12,585 bases of DNA from contig CAZDBA010000141.1 in NCBI GenBank assembly GCA_964503615.1, positions 1-12,585 of the forward strand, read 5' to 3'. The position numbers and the translations under genes are program-made. The stretch's first letter is position 1, and the number at the start of each line of letters is the position of its first letter. This DNA is from CAZDBA01 sp964503615 (GTDB lineage Bacteria > Planctomycetota > Planctomycetia > Pirellulales > Pirellulaceae). Positions 1 through 6,690 of the stretch are shown here, one piece after another. The notes under the pieces are model-generated. The model did not search any database and was not told the origin of the DNA. It saw nothing but the letters and a program-made list of their open reading frames with translations.

Positions 1-29
1 TCGACTTCAAGCAACGCGAATGCCAGCCA

Positions 30-72
30 TCGTGTGGCTTGATCTGTTTCGACTCAAAATCGAGTCACACGA
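30..72. terminator. Long hairpin downstream of the malic enzyme gene
   Basis: Arms 30-43 and 59-72 can form a 14-bp stem with two G-T wobbles and no gaps, around a 15-nt loop. It lies 57 nt beyond the malic enzyme stop on the minus strand. No T-run follows on either strand, so it is not a textbook intrinsic terminator. It may instead protect the 3' end of the mRNA or act as a terminator without a U-tract. The pairing is seen directly; the role is inferred. Confidence 0.4.
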
Positions 73-128
73 GGATTTAATCCAAAGGTGGCCGGACAAG
101 AATAAAGTGTCAAGTACCGTAGCCTTTG

Positions 129-1559
129 CTACGCCTCGGTTCCGTGTGTTAGTTTCCGCTTTCGTCGGGAGACTCCCGTTGCATGGGCGGCTTGGGCAAC
201 AGCTTTAGCAACGGCTTTTGCGACACGGCGATCAAACACACTTGGAATTACGTAGTCACTACAAAGATTGTCTTCGGTGATAATTTCTGCGATCGCGTTT
301 GCGGCAGCCAGTTTCATGGTATCGTTAATATCTGTAGCGCGGACATCCAACACTCCACGGAATAGGCCGGGGAAACACAGTACGTTGTTGATCTGGTTGG
401 GATAGTCCGATCGACCTGTGGCCATAACTGCGACGTGGTCGTTAGCAAGTTCAGGTTTGATTTCCGGATCTGGATTCGCCATCGCGAACACGATCGCGTC
501 GTCCGCCATGTTTTTTACATCGTCTACGCTCAGCACGTTCCCGGATGAAACCCCCAGAAACACATCCGCGTTCTTGATCACCTCGGACAAGGTACCTTGT
601 TTGCCATCTGGATTGGTAGAATTGGCCAAATGGTCTTTGACCGGATTCATTCTTTCCGTCCGGGCTTTGTGGATCGCACCTTTCCGATCGCAAATAACGA
701 TGTTCTTTGCTCCACCAAGTGCCAGTAAATCCGAGATCGCCGCTCCTGCTGCACCGGCACCGTTGATAACGATGTTAACCTCGCTCAGTTTTTTGTTGAC
801 TGTTTTCAGAGCGTTCTCCAATCCAGCCAGCACCACGATTGCAGTCCCGTGTTGGTCGTCGTGAAAGATTGGGATATCCATCCGCTCGTTCAACCTGCGC
901 TCGATTTCAATACAGCGTGGGGAGGAGATATCTTCCAGATTGATGCCACCAAACGTTGGCTCCATGCGGACAACCGTCTCGATAATCTCCTCAACGTCTT
1001 GAGTGGCCAGACAAATCGGAAACGCGTCAACACCGCCAAACTCTTTGAACAACATCGCTTTACCTTCCATGACCGGCATGGCGGCTTCTGGTCCGATGTT
1101 GCCAAGGCCCAAAACGGCCGAGCCATCACTTACGACAGCAACCGTATTCCTGCGAATCGTCAATGCGAACGACGAATCGACATCTTCATGGATCGCATTG
1201 CAGACCCGTGCCACTCCGGGAGTGTAAACAGACGAAAGGTCGTCACGGGTTTTTACGGGCGTCTTGGAAGTGACCTCGATTTTGCCACCCAAGTGCATGA
1301 TAAAGACTCGATCGGAAACCGATTTGATGTCCAAGCCTTCGATCGTTTTGATCTTCTCAACGATACTGGTAACGTGTTCAACGCCCGTCGCGTTGACTGT
1401 GATGTCACGCGTGATTTTTCCGTCGAGTGAATCGACGATATCAACCGCTCCAATTAGTCCATCAGCCTCACCGATCTTGGTCGTGATCTTGCCAAGCATC
1501 CCGCGATCGTTTGCGTAGCTTAGGCGGATAGTCGATGTATAAGAAAGAGAGTTTTCCAT
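129..1559 (-). CDS. Malic enzyme with N-terminal ACT domain
   Basis: Oxidative decarboxylation of malate to pyruvate, giving NADH or NADPH in the cytosol. Numbering from the ATG at 1559 gives 476 residues. An ACT-type regulatory domain fills about residues 5-79. The malic-enzyme core follows: SVYTPGVA at 110-117 with catalytic Tyr112, EGK with catalytic Lys167, the metal-binding stretch NLEDI at 207-211, FHDDQHGTA at 232-240, Rossmann motif GAGAAG at 267-272, and the NQINNVLCFPG block at 388-398. The length suits the short bacterial NAD-type enzyme plus one ACT domain; no phosphotransacetylase tail is present. An in-frame GTG at 1637 would add 26 residues, but these look nothing like the family, so the ATG is preferred. 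No clear Shine-Dalgarno is visible. Known ACT domains usually bind amino acids or other small effectors, so allosteric control is likely; the ligand is not evident. NAD versus NADP use cannot be settled by eye. Confidence 0.93.
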   Translation of the reverse strand: MENSLSYTSTIRLSYANDRGMLGKITTKIGEADGLIGAVDIVDSLDGKITRDITVNATGVEHVTSIVEKIKTIEGLDIKSVSDRVFIMHLGGKIEVTSKTPVKTRDDLSSVYTPGVARVCNAIHEDVDSSFALTIRRNTVAVVSDGSAVLGLGNIGPEAAMPVMEGKAMLFKEFGGVDAFPICLATQDVEEIIETVVRMEPTFGGINLEDISSPRCIEIERRLNERMDIPIFHDDQHGTAIVVLAGLENALKTVNKKLSEVNIVINGAGAAGAAISDLLALGGAKNIVICDRKGAIHKARTERMNPVKDHLANSTNPDGKQGTLSEVIKNADVFLGVSSGNVLSVDDVKNMADDAIVFAMANPDPEIKPELANDHVAVMATGRSDYPNQINNVLCFPGLFRGVLDVRATDINDTMKLAAANAIAEIITEDNLCSDYVIPSVFDRRVAKAVAKAVAQAAHATGVSRRKRKLTHGTEA

Positions 1560-1711
1560 TAGTGCACTTGGGAAAGATCGTATGTTCGATTTATCTGAGT
1601 TGTTGTTATGATCGAAAACGGCGTTTTTGGAAAGCACTCTTTGGGCTTAGTCGATATCCTTCCCCGGCCGGTTGCGAAATAAGGTTTTGCGAACAGGATT
1701 TCCCGTTCGCA

Positions 1712-3739
1712 TTAGCTGTCGTTTTTCAACTGTTCCCGCAGTTTCCGCCGCATCACTTTGCCCGAGGAGGTGCGAGGCATTGAGTCGACAATATGAACCG
1801 ATTTGACTTTGAATAGCGGGTTCAACTCGGTGCGAATCCGTTTGTTCATTTCCATCTTGAGTGACTTTTTAGTGACCTCACCGGTATCGGTTACCGCAAA
1901 TACGATCAGCGAATTGGGGGCGCCTGCAACGCTGAGGGCAACCGCTGCGGTTTCCTTGACTCCATCAATTTGATTCATGATTCGTTCCAGCTCTGCGGAA
2001 CTGGTTTTTATTCCGCCCAGGTTCATCGTATCGTCAACGCGCCCACCCGCCAAAAAGAAATTGCCAGGTAACCGAGTCAGATGGTCACCATGCCGTCGCA
2101 ATACGGGATGCAATGGGGTGCTGGGTGTGTCAGCAAAATAGGTTTCGTGATGGTCACGGTTTAGCAAGCTGGATGAAAGTCCGATCGAGGGCGGGACGAT
2201 AAACAGTTCTCCACTATCGGTTGGGGTATTCTCGGCGTCGAGAATTTCGATATCCATTCCGACGGCGGGAGTGGAAAAAGTAGCGGGGGCGTTCGGCTGG
2301 ACGACTGTTGAAGTGATAAAGCTTCCACCGATTTCAGTGCCGCCACAGTATTCAATCACCGGACGCATTTGAGCCAAGCTGGAAAGGTAGAACATGTCGT
2401 CAGCTTGCGAACTTTCACCGGTTGAGCTGAACACTTTTATCGCCGACCAGTCGAATTGTTCCATAGCCTTTAGCGTTCGCCAGGCTTTTACGATCGTTGG
2501 CACCACTCCCAACATGTTAACGCCTGTGTTCTGAACAAAGTTTCCAAACTCGGCTGACATCGGTGAGTCGCTGAACAAAGCGATGGTCCCGCGGTTTATC
2601 AACGTCGCAAAGATCAACCAGGGCCCCATCATCCACCCAAGATTCGTCGGCCAGCACACGACATCACCGGGATGCAAATCATGGTGGCAGAAACCATCGA
2701 CCGCACATTTGATCGGTGTCGTTTGTGTCCATGGGATCGCTTTGGGGTCGCCAGTGGTTCCGGAAGAAAACAGGATGTTCACGATGTGGTCAGGGCCGGC
2801 AAAAAAGCTCTGCGAGTCCTCGAATTGGTCGACCAGAAAATCACTCCAAGCGATGTCTTGTTCGCGCATTTCGCAGTCGAGTCCATTGTCGCTTTGGAAT
2901 GGCAGAACGATTGCCGGAATTTCGCTTGCCGCAATGAGTGATTCGTGTAATGGTAATTTTTTCCCGCCGCGATTCTGGTAGTCGTAGGTAAAGATCGCTT
3001 TTGCTTTTGCGATTCGCAAGCGGCTTTCGATTTCAGGTGGAGCAAAGCTATCGGCGATCGAGACGACAGTGATGCCTGCACGCACCATTCCCAAGTAGAT
3101 CGCAACTGACCAAGCGGTCATTGGCATCAAGACGCCAATTGCGTCGCCCGCATCGTAACCCGCAGCGCGGAGGCTGGCCGCGATTTGCTTTACTTGTTGA
3201 TCGAGTTGGGAATAGGTGATCTTAGCCTTAGTTCCATCGGGTTCGCCCTGGATAATAGCCACCGCATCACCGTCTGCTTGAAAACAACTTTCGGCAATGT
3301 TCAATCGACTGCCGGTCAGCCATTTCGCTTGTTCGATGCCTGCCGATTGGTCGAGCGTCGATGTTGCAGGAGTCTCGAACTTGATTCCAACTCGCTTGAT
3401 CGCCTGCTGCCAAAACTCTCCTCGGTTCTCACTGCTCCAAAGATGAAAATCCTGGTAGTTCTCACATTGGTTGTCTTGTATCCATTTGGAGAGGTTCGCG
3501 TTTTCGATTCTCTTTTCATCGGGAAACCACATTGGCACGGGCCCATTGTTCTCGATGTCCCATTTGGTGAACACGTGCTCCCAGATCGCTCGGTAAGTAG
3601 AAGGGCCAAGATCCAAGGGAGCCAAAGCCTCGCAAAGTTCCACCCATTGCACTTCTATAGATTCGTTTTTGCACGCCGAGACGTTCTGCTGAATCTCAGA
3701 AACGGTTTCAGGCGAGAGGTTTAGGTTAGCGAGGTTCAT
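1712..3739 (-). CDS. AMP-forming acyl-CoA synthetase, plant AAE17/18-like
   Basis: Member of the adenylate-forming (ANL) superfamily: ATP-dependent activation of a carboxylic acid to an acyl-AMP and then an acyl-CoA. Numbering from the ATG at 3739 gives 675 residues. Present are the phosphate-binding loop SSGTTGDPKA (about 325-334), YCGGTE (464-469), RRHGD (548-552), the hinge and core GRVDDTMNLGGIKTSS (566-581), and the C-terminal PRTSSGK with catalytic Lys661. The N-terminal 120 or so residues look like the extra domain of acetyl-CoA and acetoacetyl-CoA synthetases. Stretches such as VVSIADSFA, PWTQ..PI, CWPTNLGW and MNLGGIKTSS, as I recall them, match Arabidopsis AAE17/AAE18 closely, more than Acs. 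The substrate is therefore unknown; acetate or acetoacetate is not assured. A TTG at 3796 would extend the frame by 19 residues, but it falls inside a candidate -35 box, so the ATG is chosen. The malic enzyme gene follows after 152 bp on the same strand. Confidence 0.85.
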   Translation of the reverse strand: MNLANLNLSPETVSEIQQNVSACKNESIEVQWVELCEALAPLDLGPSTYRAIWEHVFTKWDIENNGPVPMWFPDEKRIENANLSKWIQDNQCENYQDFHLWSSENRGEFWQQAIKRVGIKFETPATSTLDQSAGIEQAKWLTGSRLNIAESCFQADGDAVAIIQGEPDGTKAKITYSQLDQQVKQIAASLRAAGYDAGDAIGVLMPMTAWSVAIYLGMVRAGITVVSIADSFAPPEIESRLRIAKAKAIFTYDYQNRGGKKLPLHESLIAASEIPAIVLPFQSDNGLDCEMREQDIAWSDFLVDQFEDSQSFFAGPDHIVNILFSSGTTGDPKAIPWTQTTPIKCAVDGFCHHDLHPGDVVCWPTNLGWMMGPWLIFATLINRGTIALFSDSPMSAEFGNFVQNTGVNMLGVVPTIVKAWRTLKAMEQFDWSAIKVFSSTGESSQADDMFYLSSLAQMRPVIEYCGGTEIGGSFITSTVVQPNAPATFSTPAVGMDIEILDAENTPTDSGELFIVPPSIGLSSSLLNRDHHETYFADTPSTPLHPVLRRHGDHLTRLPGNFFLAGGRVDDTMNLGGIKTSSAELERIMNQIDGVKETAAVALSVAGAPNSLIVFAVTDTGEVTKKSLKMEMNKRIRTELNPLFKVKSVHIVDSMPRTSSGKVMRRKLREQLKNDS

Positions 3740-3769
3740 AGGAAAAGCTTGTCCAAAAAGGACCGGAGT

Positions 3770-3796
3770 AAAATAATTAAGTGGTTGGAACGTCAA
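3770..3796 (-). promoter_or_regulatory. Candidate promoter of the acyl-CoA synthetase gene
   Basis: On the minus strand TTGACG (3796-3791) is followed after 15 nt by TATTTT (3775-3770). The -35 box matches the sigma-70 consensus at 5 of 6 positions and the -10 at 4 of 6, but the spacer is short. Transcription would start about 20-25 nt before the ATG at 3739. This also argues against translation starting at the TTG at 3796. Confidence 0.25.
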
Positions 3797-3845
3797 ATCC
3801 GCGCGCTGATTGTAGTGGGATTCGCCAGAATTCCAATTTTCGCTC

Positions 3846-3876
3846 TAAGCAAGCACCAGGTTAAGCAAGCACCAGG
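3846..3876. repeat. Tandem direct repeat, 15-bp unit, two copies
   Basis: The unit TAAGCAAGCACCAGG occurs at 3846-3860 and again at 3862-3876, identical and separated by a single T (period 16). Each unit also contains the smaller doublet AAGCAAGC. It lies in the divergent intergenic region and could be a slippage duplication or a paired protein-binding site. Confidence 0.85.
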
Positions 3877-4053
3877 ACTGCCAAAAGCCCACAACAGGTT
3901 TTGAAAGCCACTCTGACATTGTGTTGTAAGCATCCGGGACGCGATTGGCAATTGTTGGCTATCGAGTTAAAGTTGTTGAGGGAAAGCGGCAATAGGCAGA
4001 CGGCTTTCCACTTTGCTGATTAATATTCGCGTCAATGGCGCCAACAATTGAGT

Positions 4054-4827
4054 ATGGAAAACAAGTCAACCACACCATCGAGTTTATCTGATTCGCCAAG
4101 CGATGAGATCCACAGTCGCCCCGCGGTTCTGATTACCGGCGGAAGCGCTGGGATCGGTTTGGCAACCGCCTGCCGTTTTGCGGCCAACGGTTACAATGTG
4201 CTCATCTGTGGTCGGGATCAAGCTCGATTGGATCTGGCGCTTGAGAAGATCCAGGCCATGGAGGACGGACCTTGTACGCTGATTGCGGTGCGATGCGACT
4301 TGGCCGAGCCAGGAGCTGCCCAAGCGTTGATCGATGTAGCGATCGAGCGACTGGGCAAAATCGATGTGCTGGTAAACAACGCCGGGGTCGCGCCTTTGTC
4401 GCCTTTGGATGAGACCAGCGATGAGGTTTTTGAAAACACGATTCAGGTAAACGTTCGTAGCGTGTTCTATGCGACTCGTGATGTATGGAAGCACATGAAA
4501 GAGCAGGGCAGTGGCGTGGTGGTAAACATCTCTTCGTTGGCAGCGGTCGATCCGTTTCCTGGATTCAGTTTGTATGGTGCTACGAAAGCTTGGGTAGACC
4601 TGATGACCACCGCGTTGGTTTCCGAAGGAAGTGAGCACGGGATTCGTGTTTATTCCGTTCGACCGGGCGCAGTAGAAACCGATCTGCTACGAGGATTGTT
4701 TCCTGATTTTCCGGCCGACCAATGCGTAACGCCTGCGGAGGTTGCCGAGAAGGTTTGGGAGTGCGTGTCACAACCTGATTCACACGCCAGTGGCCAGCAT
4801 TTTCCGGTGACCAAGCAAACCTCATGA
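4054..4827 (+). CDS. Short-chain dehydrogenase/reductase (SDR), possibly acting on pterins
   Basis: Classical SDR of 257 residues, an NAD(P)(H)-dependent oxidoreductase. Cofactor motif TGGSAGIG is at 28-35, Arg54 after the second strand (GRD) favours NADP(H), Asp82 contacts the adenine region, NNAG is at 108-111, and the catalytic Ser161, Tyr174 and Lys178 (YGATK) are all present, followed by VRPGAVETD. The first 20 or so residues are a polar extension. The start is ATG 4054; a TTG six bases earlier is in frame but less likely. The stop overlaps the start of the next gene (ATGA, 4824-4827), so the two are almost certainly translated together. That neighbour is a pyruvoyl-tetrahydropterin synthase, whose product is reduced by the SDR sepiapterin reductase in known tetrahydrobiopterin pathways. 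A pterin substrate is thus a reasonable inference. By sequence alone it could equally be a generic ketoreductase. Confidence 0.9.
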   Translation: MENKSTTPSSLSDSPSDEIHSRPAVLITGGSAGIGLATACRFAANGYNVLICGRDQARLDLALEKIQAMEDGPCTLIAVRCDLAEPGAAQALIDVAIERLGKIDVLVNNAGVAPLSPLDETSDEVFENTIQVNVRSVFYATRDVWKHMKEQGSGVVVNISSLAAVDPFPGFSLYGATKAWVDLMTTALVSEGSEHGIRVYSVRPGAVETDLLRGLFPDFPADQCVTPAEVAEKVWECVSQPDSHASGQHFPVTKQTS

Positions 4828-5624
4828 TTAGCCTTACTCGAGAGTTTCGTTTTTGCTTGGCCGATTCTGATGCAGATCTGGATCGTGTTGGGAATTCGTG
4901 GACTGGTTGGTATACCTCCAACCTGTTGCGCCCTTTTTTGACGTTTCGTTTGACTGCGGCGGGCGAGATCGAAACACCCATAGGATATTTGTGTAATGTA
5001 AAGTTGCTGGATCAACTGATGCAGCAGTTTGCGGCGGAGGTGATTCGAGATCGCCAGCGAGATTTAACCTGTGAGCAACTCATTGCTGCGGCAACCAAAC
5101 AGATTCGGCAAAGCATTCCTTCAGGAGCGGTTTTTAAGCGTCTGGATCTGGTCGTTTCACCAACTTTTTACTATTCAATTGTGCAGGAGCAAGGTTCTAT
5201 GGTCAGCGACACCGCCGAGTTTGTATCCGTTACTCAACAGTTCGAGTTTTCCGCTGCCCACCGCCTGCATTGCCCCGATTACTCGGACGAACAGAATCGG
5301 GAGATTTTTGGGAAGTGTAACAACCCCGAAGGGCATGGCCACAACTATGTGGTTGAAGTAACCGTTGGTAAATCAGTCGAGCCAACTACGGGGAAAGTTG
5401 TCTGCCTTGCGGATTTGGAACAGACGGTAAAGCGCTTGGTGATTGATCGTCTGGACCATAAGCATCTCAATCGTGACGTGCCAGAGTTCGCAGAGTTGAA
5501 TCCGAGCGTCGAAAATATCGCAGTCAAAATCTGGGATTGGCTAAACGGTAATATTGCGGATACCCAGTTGAAACGAGTGCGCGTTTACGAAACGCCCAAA
5601 ACTTGGGCCGAGTACTCTGGCTAA
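4824..5624 (+). CDS. Tandem-domain 6-pyruvoyl-tetrahydropterin synthase family protein
   Basis: 266 residues, about twice the usual family length. The C-terminal half (about 133-266) is a complete PTPS domain: His146 (AAHRL), Cys165 in CNNPEGHGHNY with His171 and His173 as the other zinc ligands, LDHKHL with Asp211 and His212, and Glu256 (VYETP). The spacing CNNPxGHGH is that of animal-type PTPS rather than the shorter CxxxHGH of QueD. The N-terminal half aligns to the same fold: FRF at 8-10, TGWY at 27-30, LTFRLTAAGEIETPIGYLC at 39-57 and LDLVVSP at 107-113. It has lost the zinc histidines, the cysteine and the glutamate. It is therefore a degenerate duplicated domain, probably structural, taking a partner's place in the oligomer. 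The substrate would be dihydroneopterin triphosphate; the product could be pyruvoyl- or carboxy-tetrahydropterin. The gene starts inside the SDR stop codon. Confidence 0.9.
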   Translation: MISLTREFRFCLADSDADLDRVGNSWTGWYTSNLLRPFLTFRLTAAGEIETPIGYLCNVKLLDQLMQQFAAEVIRDRQRDLTCEQLIAAATKQIRQSIPSGAVFKRLDLVVSPTFYYSIVQEQGSMVSDTAEFVSVTQQFEFSAAHRLHCPDYSDEQNREIFGKCNNPEGHGHNYVVEVTVGKSVEPTTGKVVCLADLEQTVKRLVIDRLDHKHLNRDVPEFAELNPSVENIAVKIWDWLNGNIADTQLKRVRVYETPKTWAEYSG

Positions 5625-5635
5625 AGGCGCGTCCG

Positions 5636-6103
5636 ATGCGATTTTCACTGGGGCGTTTGTTGATCGTGGTGCTGGTCTGTTCGGCAGTGTTCGCCATTGC
5701 TGGCGCGGTGCTCAACCAAACGGCGTTCATGCAAGTTTTGTTTCGCGCCGCGGACAAGGAAGTTTTGCTTACCTCTTCCAGCATTGATACGCGGGGAACG
5801 TTTTTCGAACTGCGTCAGGGTAATCGAGCATTGATTTCGAAAAAAGAGATCAGCTTGCGACCGATTAAACTTTCTCGTTTTCAGAAATACGATTTCGCAC
5901 CCGATTCGAAAGTAGTGGCGTACTTTGCTGAAGAGAACGACCCCGAAAAGCTAAATGTGTTGTTGCTTGTCGATTTAGAATCAGATGCGTACAGCGTGTA
6001 CTGGGGCGGTTGTCGCGCGAAAAAGTGTCAGAAACTGGATTGGGCCGTTTGGGATCAACGTGAGGCCGAGTTCCAGGATTTTCGAAGAGGTAAACAACGT
6101 TGA
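5636..6103 (+). CDS. Small membrane-anchored protein of unknown function
   Basis: 155 residues with a hydrophobic N-terminal segment at about 7-26 after MRFSLGRLL, so a signal anchor or uncleaved signal peptide. The rest is polar and would face the outside of the inner membrane. MRFSL..LL starts are common in planctomycete proteins of unknown function. No catalytic motif is recognised; two cysteines lie close together near the C-terminus (CRAKKC). The start is ATG 5636, 11 nt after the PTPS stop, with AAAGG just upstream as a weak ribosome site, so it is probably the third gene of that operon. Whether it is connected to pterins is unknown. Confidence 0.7.
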   Translation: MRFSLGRLLIVVLVCSAVFAIAGAVLNQTAFMQVLFRAADKEVLLTSSSIDTRGTFFELRQGNRALISKKEISLRPIKLSRFQKYDFAPDSKVVAYFAEENDPEKLNVLLLVDLESDAYSVYWGGCRAKKCQKLDWAVWDQREAEFQDFRRGKQR

Positions 6104-6136
6104 AGCCATTCGGCGCATTCGACTTTATAAACGTCG

Positions 6137-6625
6137 TTACACGCTGGCGAGCTTTTTACGCAGATCGGGAATTATCATCTCTGGTACAAATTGAGCGAGT
6201 TGGTCGTCACTGGCCAAGGGCGTGAGCTGTTTGATCAACGAACTGGAAACGTGTGCAAACTGAGCGTCGGCCATCAGGAAGATCGTCTCCATCTCAGGGT
6301 CCAACCGGCGATTAGCGATCATCATGGTCATCTCGGCCGGGATATCGGTCAGAGGACGGACGCCGCGGATCATGCAATTCGCACCGCAACTACGAACGAA
6401 CTTGACCGCCAAGCCAGAAAAGGTTTGTACCGTAACGTTCTCGATGTCGGCCGTGACTCGTTGCACTAGTTCCAGCCGTTCTTCGGGAGCGAACATACCG
6501 CTTTTGCTGACGTTAAGCCCGATTCCGACAACCAGATTGTCGACCAAGCGGATACTGCGATGGATCACGTTCAAATGACCGAGCGTGATCGGATCAAAGG
6601 AACCGGTGTAGACTGCGGTTTTCAT
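6137..6625 (-). CDS. coaD: Phosphopantetheine adenylyltransferase
   Basis: Transfers AMP from ATP to 4'-phosphopantetheine, giving dephospho-CoA, the penultimate step of coenzyme A synthesis. The 162 residues match the family length. The nucleotidyltransferase motif TGSFDPITLGH is at 7-17, RGVRPLTD at 87-94, an NR pair at 105-106, and the signature HVSSSLIK at 125-132, equivalent to the ISSSLVK of E. coli CoaD. A good Shine-Dalgarno precedes the ATG at 6625. The gene lies 65 nt downstream of the glutamate-dehydrogenase-like regulatory gene on the same strand and converges on the small membrane protein gene with 33 nt between the stops. No obvious terminator hairpin sits in that gap. Confidence 0.96.
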   Translation of the reverse strand: MKTAVYTGSFDPITLGHLNVIHRSIRLVDNLVVGIGLNVSKSGMFAPEERLELVQRVTADIENVTVQTFSGLAVKFVRSCGANCMIRGVRPLTDIPAEMTMMIANRRLDPEMETIFLMADAQFAHVSSSLIKQLTPLASDDQLAQFVPEMIIPDLRKKLASV

Positions 6626-6632
6626 TGTAGGT

Positions 6633-6637
6633 TCCTC
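6633..6637 (-). promoter_or_regulatory. Ribosome binding site of coaD
   Basis: GAGGA on the minus strand lies 7 nt before the coaD ATG at 6625. It is one of only two clear Shine-Dalgarno sequences in the window and fixes the start. Confidence 0.7.
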
Positions 6638-6690
6638 GCCAGATTAAGTAGGTGTCGATTCGACGAGTTTACGGTTGGTTTAGAAAAAGT

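Larger units (their letters stand above)
3740..4053. other. Divergent intergenic region
   Basis: These 314 bp separate the minus-strand synthetase from the plus-strand SDR gene, so both sets of upstream signals should lie here. I see the candidate promoter for the synthetase, a 15-bp tandem repeat at 3846-3876, and a TAATAT at 4021-4026 that could be a -10 box for the SDR gene but has no good -35 partner. No coding region or RNA gene is recognisable. Confidence 0.5.

Noticed and set aside
20..208. 62-codon plus-strand open frame at the left end
   Set aside because: Runs over the 30-72 hairpin and into the end of the malic enzyme gene on the other strand; no supporting signal.
849..1430. 193-codon plus-strand open frame
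   Set aside because: Lies wholly antisense to the malic enzyme, whose motifs are complete; the product has no recognisable feature.
3185..3724. 179-codon plus-strand open frame
   Set aside because: Antisense shadow of the acyl-CoA synthetase N-terminal part.
4084..4638. 184-codon minus-strand open frame
   Set aside because: Antisense to the SDR gene, which has all catalytic residues; rich in unlikely residues.
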